Of a stretch of DNA of 64,000 bases, positions 17,358 through 25,654 are shown in pieces; position 1 is the first letter of the stretch; every line of letters starts with the position of its first letter. The notes under the pieces were generated by a model. It had not been told where the DNA came from, did not search any database, and saw only the letters and a list, made by a program, of their open reading frames with translations. Made by a program: the position numbers and the translations under genes. Origin of the DNA: DASZIT01 sp963709665 (lineage in GTDB: Bacteria; Actinomycetota; Acidimicrobiia; Acidimicrobiales; RAAP-2); the NCBI GenBank assembly GCA_963709665.1, contig CAVPWU010000003.1:186001-250000 (forward strand), written 5' to 3'.

Positions 17358-17890
17358 CTGGTCCCCCAGGTATAGGTCTGCTTGGTCAACTTCAGGTACA
17401 TGAAGGTCTCCGTCTCCCGGACGCCGGGGATCCGGCGGATCACGCCGTTCAGGAGCTCGAGGATGGCGTCGTCGTCCTCGCACACCAGCTCCACCAGCAG
17501 GTCGAACGAGCCGGCGCACATCACCACGTAGTCGATGTCCTCCACGGCGGCCAGCCGCTCGGCGACGTCCCGGACGTCGCCCTCGGTCCGGATGCCCACC
17601 ATGGCCTGGCTGCGGAAGCCGATCTGCAGGGGGTCGGTGACCGCCACGATCTGCACGACCCCGGCGTCCCGGAGCTTCTGGACCCGCTGGCGCACCGCCG
17701 CCTCCGACAGCCCGACCGCCTCGGCGATGGTCCCGTAGGGTCGCCGACCGTCCTGCTGGAGCTCCTCGATGATGGCCCGGTTGACCTCGTCGAGGACGAC
17801 GGCGCCGCGTCCGCCGGCGGGAAGGCCCGGCTCGGCGTTGCCGCTGGTGCCGTTGGTGGTTCGCATCGTCCTCTGGGTGGCGTTGTGCAT
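17354..17890 (-). CDS. Lrp/AsnC-family regulator
   Basis: 178 residues. After a disordered leader of about 30 residues comes the AsnC-type HTH (LDEVNRAIIEELQQDGRRPY, then IAEAVGLSEAAVRQRVQKL) and the RAM effector domain (AMVGIRTEG, YVVMCAGSFDLLVELV, ETFMYLKL). Such proteins sense amino acids and either activate or repress neighbouring genes. It leads the minus-strand aminotransferase/oxidase unit and is divergent from the aldehyde dehydrogenase operon, with a palindrome in the 231-bp gap. It is the obvious pathway-specific regulator of both units. Confidence 0.9.
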   Translation of the reverse strand: MHNATQRTMRTTNGTSGNAEPGLPAGGRGAVVLDEVNRAIIEELQQDGRRPYGTIAEAVGLSEAAVRQRVQKLRDAGVVQIVAVTDPLQIGFRSQAMVGIRTEGDVRDVAERLAAVEDIDYVVMCAGSFDLLVELVCEDDDAILELLNGVIRRIPGVRETETFMYLKLTKQTYTWGTR

Positions 17891-17926
17891 GGGCGCGATC
17901 GCTCGGCGAGCGTACTCCTTAGATAG

Positions 17927-17992
17927 CAGTTAGTGCCAAGATCAGGTCCGATGTCAAGTGGATTCGTTGCGAAATATGTTCTTAACAACGAA
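17927..17992. promoter_or_regulatory. Lrp-side promoter and candidate Lrp operator in the divergent gap
   Basis: This is the most AT-rich part of the 231-bp gap. A 7-bp inverted repeat TTCGTTG (17963-17969) / CAACGAA (17986-17992) flanks a 16-bp AT-rich core. Directly beside it, on the minus strand, is a perfect -35 TTGACA (17952-17957) with a possible -10 TAACTG at 17927-17932 (spacer 19). Rightward, TTGTTT (17998-18003) and TAACGA (18020-18025) are weaker promoter candidates for the catabolic operon. Confidence 0.45.
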
Positions 17993-18121
17993 ATCCCTTG
18001 TTTCTCGGCGCCTCTTCGGTAACGATGACTGCATCCGGACCCCGGGGGGTCGGGTCACGATCGTGGGTCCGTGCCCCGGCCGCCGTGCCGGACGGACCGA
18101 GCAGAGTCAGACGGAGGATGC

Positions 18122-19549
18122 GTGACACGCCAGCTGTCCAACTTCATCGGTGGCAAGTACGTGGGGGGCGCCGGCGGCTACCTGCCACTGGTCGACCCGA
18201 GCACCGGCGAGGTCTTCGCCGAGGCCCCCCTCTCCCGGGCCGCCGAGGTCGACGCCGCCTTCGAGTCGGCCGCCGCCGCCTTCCCGGAGTGGCGGGACGC
18301 CACCCCCTCGGAGCGGAGCCTGGCGCTCATCCGCATCGCCGACGCCCTGGAGGCCGCCGGCGAGGACATCATCCGGGCGGAGTGCGAGAACACCGGCAAG
18401 CCCTTCAACGTCACCATGGCCGAGGAGCTCCCCCAGCTGGTCGACCAGATCCGGTTCTTCTCCGGGGCGGCCCGCCACCTCGAGGGCAAGTCGGCCGGCG
18501 AGTACCTGGCCGACCACACCTCCTTCATCCGGCGGGAGCCCATCGGGGTCTGCGCCGCCGTCACCCCGTGGAACTACCCGCTGATGATGGCGGTGTGGAA
18601 GTGGGCGCCGGCCCTGGCCGCCGGCAACACCATGGTGCTGAAGCCGTCGGACACCACCCCGGTGTCGAGCCTGCTGATGGCCGAGGTGATGGCCGAGCAC
18701 CTCCCGGCCGGCGTGATGAACGTGGTCTGCGGCGACCGGGACACCGGCCGGCTGCTGGTCGAGCACCCCACCCCGGCCATGGTCTCCATCACCGGCAGCG
18801 TGCGGGCGGGCATGGAGGTGGCCGGGGCGGCGGCCCCCGACCTGAAGCGGGTCCACCTCGAGCTGGGGGGGAAGGCACCGGTGGTGGTGTTCGACGACGC
18901 CGACCTGGCCGCCACCGCCGAGGGCATCGCGGTGGCCGGGTACTTCAACGCCGGCCAGGACTGCACGGCCGCCACCCGGGTGCTGGCCGGCCCCGGGATC
19001 CACGACGAGCTGGTGGCCGCCCTGGTGGAGCAGGCCGAGGCCCAGACCGTCGGCGGCACCGACGTGGAGGACGCCGACTTCGGACCGCTGAACAGCGCCA
19101 CCCAGCTCGAGCGGCTCTCGGGGTTCTTCGACCGGCTGCCCGCCCACGCCGAGGTGGCCACCGGTGGCACGGCGGTGGGCTCGCGGGGCTACTGCTTCGC
19201 CCCCACCGTGGTCACCGGGCTCCGCCAGGACGACGAGATGATCCAGCAGGAGCTGTTCGGCCCGGCCATCACCGTCCAGCGGTTCTCCGACGAGGCCGAG
19301 GCGGTGGCCTGGGCCAACGGGGTGGAGTACGGACTGGCCTCCAGCGTGTGGACCCGGGACCACGGGCGGGCCATGCGGATGGCCAAGGCCCTCGACTTCG
19401 GGGCGGTGTGGATCAACACCCACATCCCGATCGTGGCGGAGATGCCCCACGGGGGGTTCAAGCACTCCGGCTACGGCAAGGACCTGTCGTCCTACGGGTT
19501 CGAGGACTACACCCGCATCAAGCACGTCATGAGCTACATCGGCGCGTGA
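18122..19549 (+). CDS. NAD-dependent aldehyde dehydrogenase, aminobutyraldehyde/betaine-aldehyde type
   Basis: 475 residues from GTG 18122, chosen because GGAGG at 18113-18117 lies just upstream and the protein begins at the conserved FIGGKYV. Active-site residues are Asn151 (TPWNYP), Glu247 (HLELGGKAP) and nucleophile Cys281 (NAGQDCTAATR). GQDCTAATR with PHGGFKHSGYGKD and SSYGFEDYTRIKHVM is characteristic of gamma-aminobutyraldehyde dehydrogenases (PatD/PuuC/BADH group). It would oxidise the omega-amino aldehyde made by the aminotransferase or oxidase across the divergent promoter. First gene of the plus-strand catabolic run. Confidence 0.88.
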   Translation: MTRQLSNFIGGKYVGGAGGYLPLVDPSTGEVFAEAPLSRAAEVDAAFESAAAAFPEWRDATPSERSLALIRIADALEAAGEDIIRAECENTGKPFNVTMAEELPQLVDQIRFFSGAARHLEGKSAGEYLADHTSFIRREPIGVCAAVTPWNYPLMMAVWKWAPALAAGNTMVLKPSDTTPVSSLLMAEVMAEHLPAGVMNVVCGDRDTGRLLVEHPTPAMVSITGSVRAGMEVAGAAAPDLKRVHLELGGKAPVVVFDDADLAATAEGIAVAGYFNAGQDCTAATRVLAGPGIHDELVAALVEQAEAQTVGGTDVEDADFGPLNSATQLERLSGFFDRLPAHAEVATGGTAVGSRGYCFAPTVVTGLRQDDEMIQQELFGPAITVQRFSDEAEAVAWANGVEYGLASSVWTRDHGRAMRMAKALDFGAVWINTHIPIVAEMPHGGFKHSGYGKDLSSYGFEDYTRIKHVMSYIGA

Positions 19550-19616
19550 ACCACCCTCCCCGGAGGGCGCCGCCACCAACCGACCGACACAGGGACAACC
19601 GAGCAGGGGAGCGCAG

Positions 19617-21161
19617 ATGAGCACCGATGTCGTCGACAGCACCGGTCAGCCACCGGAGGTACCCGGTCCCTTCGGGGCGCCGGTCCCGACCTCCGAGACC
19701 CAGCCGGCCCTGCGGGCCGACACGCTCAACCTGTTCGACTCCACGGTGGTGGCGGTGTCCTCGGTGGCGCCCGCCTACACCCTGGCCGCCACCATGGCCG
19801 TCCTGTTCCTCACCGCCGGCGTGGGCTACGCCGGCCCGGCGGTCATCTGGATCGCCTTCGTGCCGGTGCTGTTCATCGCCATCTCCTACTTCCACCTGAA
19901 CCGCCGGGACCCCGACTGCGGCGCCTCCTACTCGTGGCTGTCCAAGCTGGTCCACCCCACCGTGGGCTGGTTCAACGGCTGGGTGCAGGTGGCCACCAGC
20001 ATCCTGTTCTGCGTGTCGGCCCCCATCGTGGCCGGCCAGTACACCCTCCAGCTCTTCAACGAGTGGGGCTGGATCTCCTCGGCCACCGCCAACTCGGTGG
20101 GCACGGCGGCGGTGGCGGCCGGCGCCTGGCTGGCCCTGATCACCTTCATCTGCATCTGGGGGATCCGGTGGACCACCAACTTCCAGTGGGTGCTGCTGAT
20201 CATCGAGTACACCGCGGTGATCGGCTTCTCCATCTGGGGGATCGTCAAGGTGGCCGTCTCCCACCCGGCCGGCTCCACCGGCTTCCACTGGGGGTGGCTC
20301 AACCCCTGGTCCATCCAGGGCTTCACCGCCCTGTCGGCCGGCCTGGTCCTCGGCGTCTTCTTCTTCTGGGGCTGGGACACCGCCACCAACCTGAACGAGG
20401 AGTCCAAGAACGCCACCAAGACCCCGGGTCACGCCGGCATCATCGCCATGTTCCTGCTGCTGCTGGTGTTCGCCATCAACATCATCGCCGCCCAGATGCT
20501 GCTGCCCGAGAAGGCCTGGAACGCCCACCAGCTGACCATCCTCCTCTACTTCGCCCAGCAGGCGGCCGGCCACTGGGCCGGCTACGTGATGCTGGTGGCG
20601 GTGCTGTCCTCCACGGTGGCCACCACCCAGACCACCCTGCTGCCGGCGGCCCGGATCACCCTGTCGATGTCCCGGGACCGGGTCTTCCCCTCGGTGTTCG
20701 GCACCATCCAGGGCAAGCTCAAGACCCCGATGGTGGGCACCCTGATCCTGGCCTTCATCTCCCTGTTCGGGATCATCCTGGTCAGCAATGTCAGCTCGGT
20801 GAGCAACGTGTTCAGCAACCTGATCTCCAGCATCGGCGTGCTGATCGCCTTCTACTACGGGGTCACCGGCGTCACCTGCGCCTGGGCCTACCGGAGGGTG
20901 GCCTTCCAGCGGAGCAGCTTCTTCTTCACCGGCATCCTCCTGCCCCTCCTCGGCGGCCTCGTCCTCCTGCTGGTGGGGATCGACGTCATCAAGACGGCGG
21001 GGTGGAGCGGGGCCGGTGCCGACATCATCACCCTGGTGCTCGGGGTCCCGCTGGTGATCATCGCCCGCTACACCACCAGGGGCGACTTCTTCAAGCAGAA
21101 GATGGTCAGCTACGACACCATCGAGGCGCCGGAGGACGACACCGCGGAGGTGGCGGCGTGA
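19617..21161 (+). CDS. APC-superfamily amino acid/polyamine permease
   Basis: 514 residues with about twelve hydrophobic segments. TM1 carries the unwound helix motif SSVAPAYTLAATMAVL, and the TM6 region FFWGWDTATNLNEESKNATKTPG is the conserved substrate and ion site of APC permeases. It imports amino acids or amines across the inner membrane. The gene starts 67 bases after the aldehyde dehydrogenase and its stop overlaps the ald start (GTGA), so it belongs to the same operon. Given its neighbours, beta-alanine, GABA or a diamine are the likeliest substrates, but this is inference. Confidence 0.9.
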   Translation: MSTDVVDSTGQPPEVPGPFGAPVPTSETQPALRADTLNLFDSTVVAVSSVAPAYTLAATMAVLFLTAGVGYAGPAVIWIAFVPVLFIAISYFHLNRRDPDCGASYSWLSKLVHPTVGWFNGWVQVATSILFCVSAPIVAGQYTLQLFNEWGWISSATANSVGTAAVAAGAWLALITFICIWGIRWTTNFQWVLLIIEYTAVIGFSIWGIVKVAVSHPAGSTGFHWGWLNPWSIQGFTALSAGLVLGVFFFWGWDTATNLNEESKNATKTPGHAGIIAMFLLLLVFAINIIAAQMLLPEKAWNAHQLTILLYFAQQAAGHWAGYVMLVAVLSSTVATTQTTLLPAARITLSMSRDRVFPSVFGTIQGKLKTPMVGTLILAFISLFGIILVSNVSSVSNVFSNLISSIGVLIAFYYGVTGVTCAWAYRRVAFQRSSFFFTGILLPLLGGLVLLLVGIDVIKTAGWSGAGADIITLVLGVPLVIIARYTTRGDFFKQKMVSYDTIEAPEDDTAEVAA

Positions 21162-22276
21162 TCGTCGGTGTCCCCAGTGAGGTGAAGGACAACGAGTTCC
21201 GGGTGGCCATCACCCCGGCCGGGGTCCGGGAGCTGACCGGCAGCGGCCACACCGTGCTGATCGAGACGGGGGCCGGGGTGGGCTCCTCGATCCCCGACGA
21301 CCAGTTCGTGGCCACCGGGGCCACCATCGTGGCCGACGCCAAGGCGGTGTGGTCGGCCGCCGACATGGTGCTGAAGGTGAAGGAGCCGGTCCCCGACGAG
21401 TACCCGATGCTGGGGCTGCGGCCGGACCAGGTCCTCTTCACCTACCTCCACCTGGCCGCCTCCCGGAGCTGCACCGACGCCCTGCTGGCGGCGGGCAACA
21501 CCGCCATCGCCTACGAGACGGTCCGGCTCCCCGACCACTCGCTGCCCCTGCTCACCCCCATGAGCGAGGTGGCCGGGCGGATGGCCCCGTTCATGGGCGC
21601 CCACCACCTGATGCGGCCGGGCGGCGGCCGCGGCGTGCTGGTCTCCGGGGTGCCCGGCGTCCGCGCCGCCCGCATCGTGATCCTGGGGGCGGGCGTGGCC
21701 GGCATGGCGGCCGCCACCCTGGCCGTGGGGATGCACGCCGACGTCTACATCCTCGACCGCAACCTCGACCGCCTCCGTCAGGTCGACCACCACTTCCGGG
21801 GCGCCCTGGAGACGGTGGCGTCCAGCGCCCACGCCATCGAGGAGACCTGCCTGGAGGCGGACATCGTCATCGGGGCGGTGCTGGTGGTGGGGGCCAAGGC
21901 CCCCAAGCTGGTCTCCGACGACCTGGTGGCCCGGATGCGGGACGGCTCGGTGCTGGTGGACATCTCCGTTGACCAGGGCGGCTGCTTCGAGTCGACCCGC
22001 CCCACCACCCACTCCGACCCCACCTTCGTGGTCAACGGGTCGGTGTTCTACTGCGTGGCCAACATGCCCGGGGCGGTCCCCCACTCCTCCACCCACGCCC
22101 TGGTCAACGCCACCATGCCCTACGCCCTGGCCATCGCCGACCACGGGTGGAAGGATGCCGTGCGGGCCGACCCCGCCCTGGCCGAAGGCGTCAACGTGGT
22201 GGGCGGCTCCATCGTCTACCCGCCGGTGGCGGAGGCCCACGGACTGGACTCGACGCCCCTCGCCACCGTTCTCTGA
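21158..22276 (+). CDS. ald: Alanine dehydrogenase
   Basis: 372 residues, the standard length, beginning IVGVPSEVKDNEFRVAITPAGV with the substrate Arg in EFR and Lys in LKVKEP, His in YLHLAAS, and the NAD fold VILGAGVAGMAAATLAVGM. Conserved SVDQGGCFE and NMPGAVPHSSTHALVNATMPY complete the family pattern. It reversibly converts L-alanine, NAD and water to pyruvate, ammonia and NADH. In this operon it would regenerate the pyruvate used as amino acceptor by the omega-aminotransferase and release ammonium. GTG start overlaps the permease stop. Confidence 0.93.
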   Translation: MIVGVPSEVKDNEFRVAITPAGVRELTGSGHTVLIETGAGVGSSIPDDQFVATGATIVADAKAVWSAADMVLKVKEPVPDEYPMLGLRPDQVLFTYLHLAASRSCTDALLAAGNTAIAYETVRLPDHSLPLLTPMSEVAGRMAPFMGAHHLMRPGGGRGVLVSGVPGVRAARIVILGAGVAGMAAATLAVGMHADVYILDRNLDRLRQVDHHFRGALETVASSAHAIEETCLEADIVIGAVLVVGAKAPKLVSDDLVARMRDGSVLVDISVDQGGCFESTRPTTHSDPTFVVNGSVFYCVANMPGAVPHSSTHALVNATMPYALAIADHGWKDAVRADPALAEGVNVVGGSIVYPPVAEAHGLDSTPLATVL

Positions 22277-22288
22277 GCCGGAGGCTCC

Positions 22289-23791
22289 ATGCCCACCACG
22301 ACCATCGGATCCACCGGGGACCCCGCTCCCCGGACCTCGCCGGTCTTCGACCCCGCCACCGGCCGGGTGACCGCCGAGGTGGTGCTGGCCACCGCCGCCG
22401 ACGTCGACCGGGCGGTGACCCGGGCCGCCGGGGCCTGGCCGGCCTGGCGTGACACCTCGCTGTCCGCCCGCACCAAGGTGCTCTTCGCCTTCCGGGAGCT
22501 GGTGGACCGCCACCGCGACGACCTGGCCCGGATGGTCACCGCCGAGCACGGCAAGGTCCTCGACGACGCCCGCGGCGAGGTGGCCCGGGGGATCGAGGTG
22601 GTGGAGTTCGCCTGCGGCATCCCCCACCTGCTGAAGGGGGAGTTCTCCGAGGACGTCTCGACCGGGGTGGACGCCTCGTCGATCCGCCAGCCCCTGGGGG
22701 TGGTGGCCGGCATCACCCCGTTCAACTTCCCGGTGATGGTGCCGATGTGGATGTACCCGATCGCCATCGCCTGCGGCAACGCCTTCCTCCTCAAGCCGTC
22801 CGAGCGCGACCCGTCGGCCTCCGAGCTGGTGGCCGACCTCTGGCGGCGGGCCGGCCTCCCCGAGGGGGTCTTCACCGTCGTCCACGGCGACGCCGTGGCC
22901 GTCGACGCCCTCCTCGACCACCCGGGGGTGGCAGCGGTCTCCTTCGTGGGCTCCACCCCGGTGGCCCGCCACATCCACCGGCGGGCGGCGGAGTCCGGCA
23001 CGCGCTGCCAGGCGCTGGGCGGGGCCAAGAACCACGCCGTGGTGCTGCCCGACGCCGACCTCGGCTCCACCACCGACGCCCTGATCGGCGCCGGCTACGG
23101 CTCGGCCGGCGAGCGGTGCATGGCCATCTCCGCGGTGGTGGTGGTGGGCGACGGCGACCGGCTGGTCGACGAGCTGGCCCGCAAGGCCGCCGCCCTCACC
23201 ACCGGGCCGGGGACCGACCCGGCCTCGGACATGGGCCCCCTGATCACCGCCACCCACCGCGACCGGGTGGCCGGCTACCTGGGCTCCGCCGAGGCCCAGG
23301 GGGCCGAGGTGGTGCTGGACGGCCGGCTGGTCAAGGTCCCCGGCGGGGACGACGGGTTCTACCTGGGGCCCAGCCTGGTGGACCGGGTCGACCCCTCGAT
23401 GGACGTCTACCGCGACGAGATCTTCGGGCCGGTGCTGTCGGTGCTCCGGGTCGGCAGCCTCGACGAGGCGATCGGGGTGGTCAACGCCAACCCCTACGGC
23501 AACGGCACCGCCATCTTCACCCGGGACGGCCACGCCGCCCGCCGGTTCCGGCGGGAGGTCACCGTGGGGATGGTGGGGATCAACGTGGCCATCCCGGTGC
23601 CCATGGCCTACTTCTCGTTCGGGGGGTGGAAGCAGTCCCTGTTCGGCGACGCCCACGTCCACGGGATGGAGGGGGTCCGGTTCGCCACCCGGCTGAAGTC
23701 GGTGACCACCCGGTGGCCCGAGCCGGACGGGGCCCCCGACGGCGGGGACGTCCAGTCCCACCTCCACTTCCCCTCCGGGGACGGCGGGTGA
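22289..23791 (+). CDS. mmsA: CoA-acylating (methyl)malonate-semialdehyde dehydrogenase
   Basis: 500 residues. The catalytic Cys277 lies in GSAGERCMAIS. The ELGGK glutamate of hydrolytic aldehyde dehydrogenases is replaced by ALGGAKNH, the hallmark of the CoA-dependent MmsA branch; GITPFNFPVM and PMAYFSFGGWKQSLFGD also match. It converts malonate semialdehyde, or methylmalonate semialdehyde, to acetyl-CoA or propionyl-CoA plus CO2. A GGAGG ribosome site precedes the ATG, and the gene is 12 bases after ald. With an aminotransferase in the same locus this gives a complete beta-alanine to acetyl-CoA route. Confidence 0.92.
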   Translation: MPTTTIGSTGDPAPRTSPVFDPATGRVTAEVVLATAADVDRAVTRAAGAWPAWRDTSLSARTKVLFAFRELVDRHRDDLARMVTAEHGKVLDDARGEVARGIEVVEFACGIPHLLKGEFSEDVSTGVDASSIRQPLGVVAGITPFNFPVMVPMWMYPIAIACGNAFLLKPSERDPSASELVADLWRRAGLPEGVFTVVHGDAVAVDALLDHPGVAAVSFVGSTPVARHIHRRAAESGTRCQALGGAKNHAVVLPDADLGSTTDALIGAGYGSAGERCMAISAVVVVGDGDRLVDELARKAAALTTGPGTDPASDMGPLITATHRDRVAGYLGSAEAQGAEVVLDGRLVKVPGGDDGFYLGPSLVDRVDPSMDVYRDEIFGPVLSVLRVGSLDEAIGVVNANPYGNGTAIFTRDGHAARRFRREVTVGMVGINVAIPVPMAYFSFGGWKQSLFGDAHVHGMEGVRFATRLKSVTTRWPEPDGAPDGGDVQSHLHFPSGDGG

Positions 23792-23876
23792 GCCCGACCC
23801 GCCGCCGGTCGGTCCCGGCGCCGTCCGGTACGCTCACCGGGCACCGGTGCCGGGCGCCGGAGAACCGGGGGACACC

Positions 23877-23963
23877 ATGATCATCTTCCTCATCGCCGCC
23901 GTCCTCTGCGTGGCGGTGTTCGCCACCATGTGGCGGAGGCGCCGTCGCACCCAGGACGACTGA
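23877..23963 (+). CDS. 28-residue single-span membrane peptide
   Basis: A short frame from ATG 23877 encodes a 17-residue hydrophobic stretch (IIFLIAAVLCVAVFATM) followed by WRRRRRTQDD. Hydrophobic core, tryptophan at the interface and five arginines give a textbook positive-inside single-pass micropeptide. A purine-rich GGGGG run lies five bases before the ATG. It sits in the 198-bp gap between mmsA and the BVMO gene, 26 bases before the latter. No homologue is recognised; chance cannot be excluded, but a start, stop and topology this clean argue for a gene. Confidence 0.45.
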   Translation: MIIFLIAAVLCVAVFATMWRRRRRTQDD

Positions 23964-23989
23964 CGGCGGTCGGGGAGGGCAGGGGGGAC

Positions 23990-25600
23990 ATGGCACTGGA
24001 CGTCGGCCGGAGACGCCTGGCCCGGGCGGTGGCGGCCGCCCGCCGCGAGGGCCGGGCCACCCCCTCGGTGGTCATCGTGGGGGCCGGGCTGTCGGGGCTG
24101 GCCGCCGCCATGCAGCTGGTGCGGTCGGGGGTCCGCGACTTCACCATCGTCGAGCAGTCGGACGGCGTCGGCGGCACCTGGCGGGACAACACCTACCCCG
24201 GTGCCGCCTGTGACGTCCCCTCGCACCTCTACTCCTTCTCCTTCGCCCCCAAGTGCGACTGGTCCCGCCGCTTCGCCGAGCAGCCGGAGATCCTCACCTA
24301 CGCCGAGCGGTGCGTGACCCGGTTCGGCCTGGGCCCCCACCTCCGGCTCGGCACCACGGTGGAGGACGCCACCCTCGACGAGGGGTCGGGCCGGTGGCGG
24401 GTCACCGTCTCCTCCCCCGCCGACGGCTCCGAGGTCCTGGAGGCCGACGCCCTGGTGCTGGCCTGCGGCCAGCTCAACCGCCCGTGGACCCCCGACCTCC
24501 CGGGGCTGGACGGCTTCGCCGGGGACACCTGGCACTCGGCCCGCTGGGACCACCGGGCCGAGCTGGCCGGCAAGCGGGTGGCGGTGGTCGGCAACGGGGC
24601 CAGCGCCGTCCAGTTCGTGCCCCCGGTGGCCGCCCGGGCCGCCTCGGTCACCGTCTACCAGCGCAGCGCCAACTACGTGGCCCCCAAGGCCGACGTCGTC
24701 TTCTCCCCCCGGCGACGGTGGTGGCTCGAGCACGTCCGGCCGGTGGAGCTCGCCCAGCGGTGGTGGATCTACTGGACGCTCGAGGCCCGGTGGACGATCT
24801 TCCGGAAGGGGAGCTGGGCCGGCCGGCTCCTCACCGACCGCTTCGTCACGGGCATCCGGGGCGGGGTGGTCTCCGAGCGCCTGCCGGAGCCGGCCGTCCT
24901 CCCCGACTACCCGGTGGGCTGCAAGCGCATCCTCATCTCCGACGACTGGTTCCCGGCGCTGCTCGGCCCCACCGTCGAGGTGGTCACCGAGCCCATCGCC
25001 CGGGTCGGGCCCGAGGCGGTGGTCACGGCCGACGGCCGGAGCCGACCGGCCGACACCCTGATCTTCGGGACCGGGTTCCGGACCACCGACTTCCTCGCCC
25101 ACCTGCCGGTCACCGGGCGGGGCGGCCGGACCCTGGCCGGGGCCTGGGCCGACGGGGCCCGCGCCTACCGGGGCACCTGCGTGCCCGGCTTCCCCGACTG
25201 CTTCGTGCTCTACGGCCCCAACACCAACCTGGGCCACAACTCGATCCTCTTCATGGTGGAGCGGCAGCTCAACCTGGTGCTGCAGTCCCTGGCCGCCCAG
25301 GTCGAGTCCGGCACGTCCGGGTCGGTGGGCTCGGTGGAGGTGACCCCGGAGGCCTACGACCGGGACGACGCCTACGTCCAGGGCCGGGCGGGGGGCACCG
25401 TGTGGCTCGACTCCTGCCGGAGCTGGTACAAGAACGCCGCCGGCCGGCTGACCAACAACTGGCCGGGCTTCACCGTCGCCTTCTGGGCCCGCACCCTGCG
25501 GCTGGAGCGCCGGGACCTCCGGATCACCGCGCCGCGGACCGCGCCGGAGCCATCGCCGGAGCCGGCGCCGGCGCCGGCCACCGCCGGACGGAGCTCGTAG
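23990..25600 (+). CDS. FAD/NADPH flavin monooxygenase with Baeyer-Villiger fingerprint
   Basis: 536 residues. The FAD fold VVIVGAGLSGLAAAM (27-41) is followed by GGTWRDNTYPGAACDVPSHLYS, the BVMO fingerprint FAGDTWHSARWD at 176-187 (consensus FxGxxxHxxxW[P/D]), and the NADPH fold VAVVGNGASAVQF (197-209). GPNTNLGHNSILFM near 405-418 is also typical of actinobacterial BVMOs. It inserts oxygen into a ketone to give an ester or lactone. The C-terminus ends in a Pro/Ala-rich tail. Substrate unknown. It probably starts its own unit, possibly with the micropeptide gene. Confidence 0.88.
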   Translation: MALDVGRRRLARAVAAARREGRATPSVVIVGAGLSGLAAAMQLVRSGVRDFTIVEQSDGVGGTWRDNTYPGAACDVPSHLYSFSFAPKCDWSRRFAEQPEILTYAERCVTRFGLGPHLRLGTTVEDATLDEGSGRWRVTVSSPADGSEVLEADALVLACGQLNRPWTPDLPGLDGFAGDTWHSARWDHRAELAGKRVAVVGNGASAVQFVPPVAARAASVTVYQRSANYVAPKADVVFSPRRRWWLEHVRPVELAQRWWIYWTLEARWTIFRKGSWAGRLLTDRFVTGIRGGVVSERLPEPAVLPDYPVGCKRILISDDWFPALLGPTVEVVTEPIARVGPEAVVTADGRSRPADTLIFGTGFRTTDFLAHLPVTGRGGRTLAGAWADGARAYRGTCVPGFPDCFVLYGPNTNLGHNSILFMVERQLNLVLQSLAAQVESGTSGSVGSVEVTPEAYDRDDAYVQGRAGGTVWLDSCRSWYKNAAGRLTNNWPGFTVAFWARTLRLERRDLRITAPRTAPEPSPEPAPAPATAGRSS

Positions 25601-25639
25601 CCGGGGAGCCGGCCGGGGTGTCGGGCGGACCCCACCGGG

Positions 25640-25645
25640 TAGCGT
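25640..25645 (+). promoter_or_regulatory. -10 element (TAGCGT) of the ArsB/CitM-type permease gene
   Basis: TAGCGT ends nine bases before ATG 25655, giving a leader of at most a few bases. Weaker than the other leaderless cases because the spacing is at the long end. Confidence 0.35.
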
Positions 25646-25654
25646 CACCCCGCC

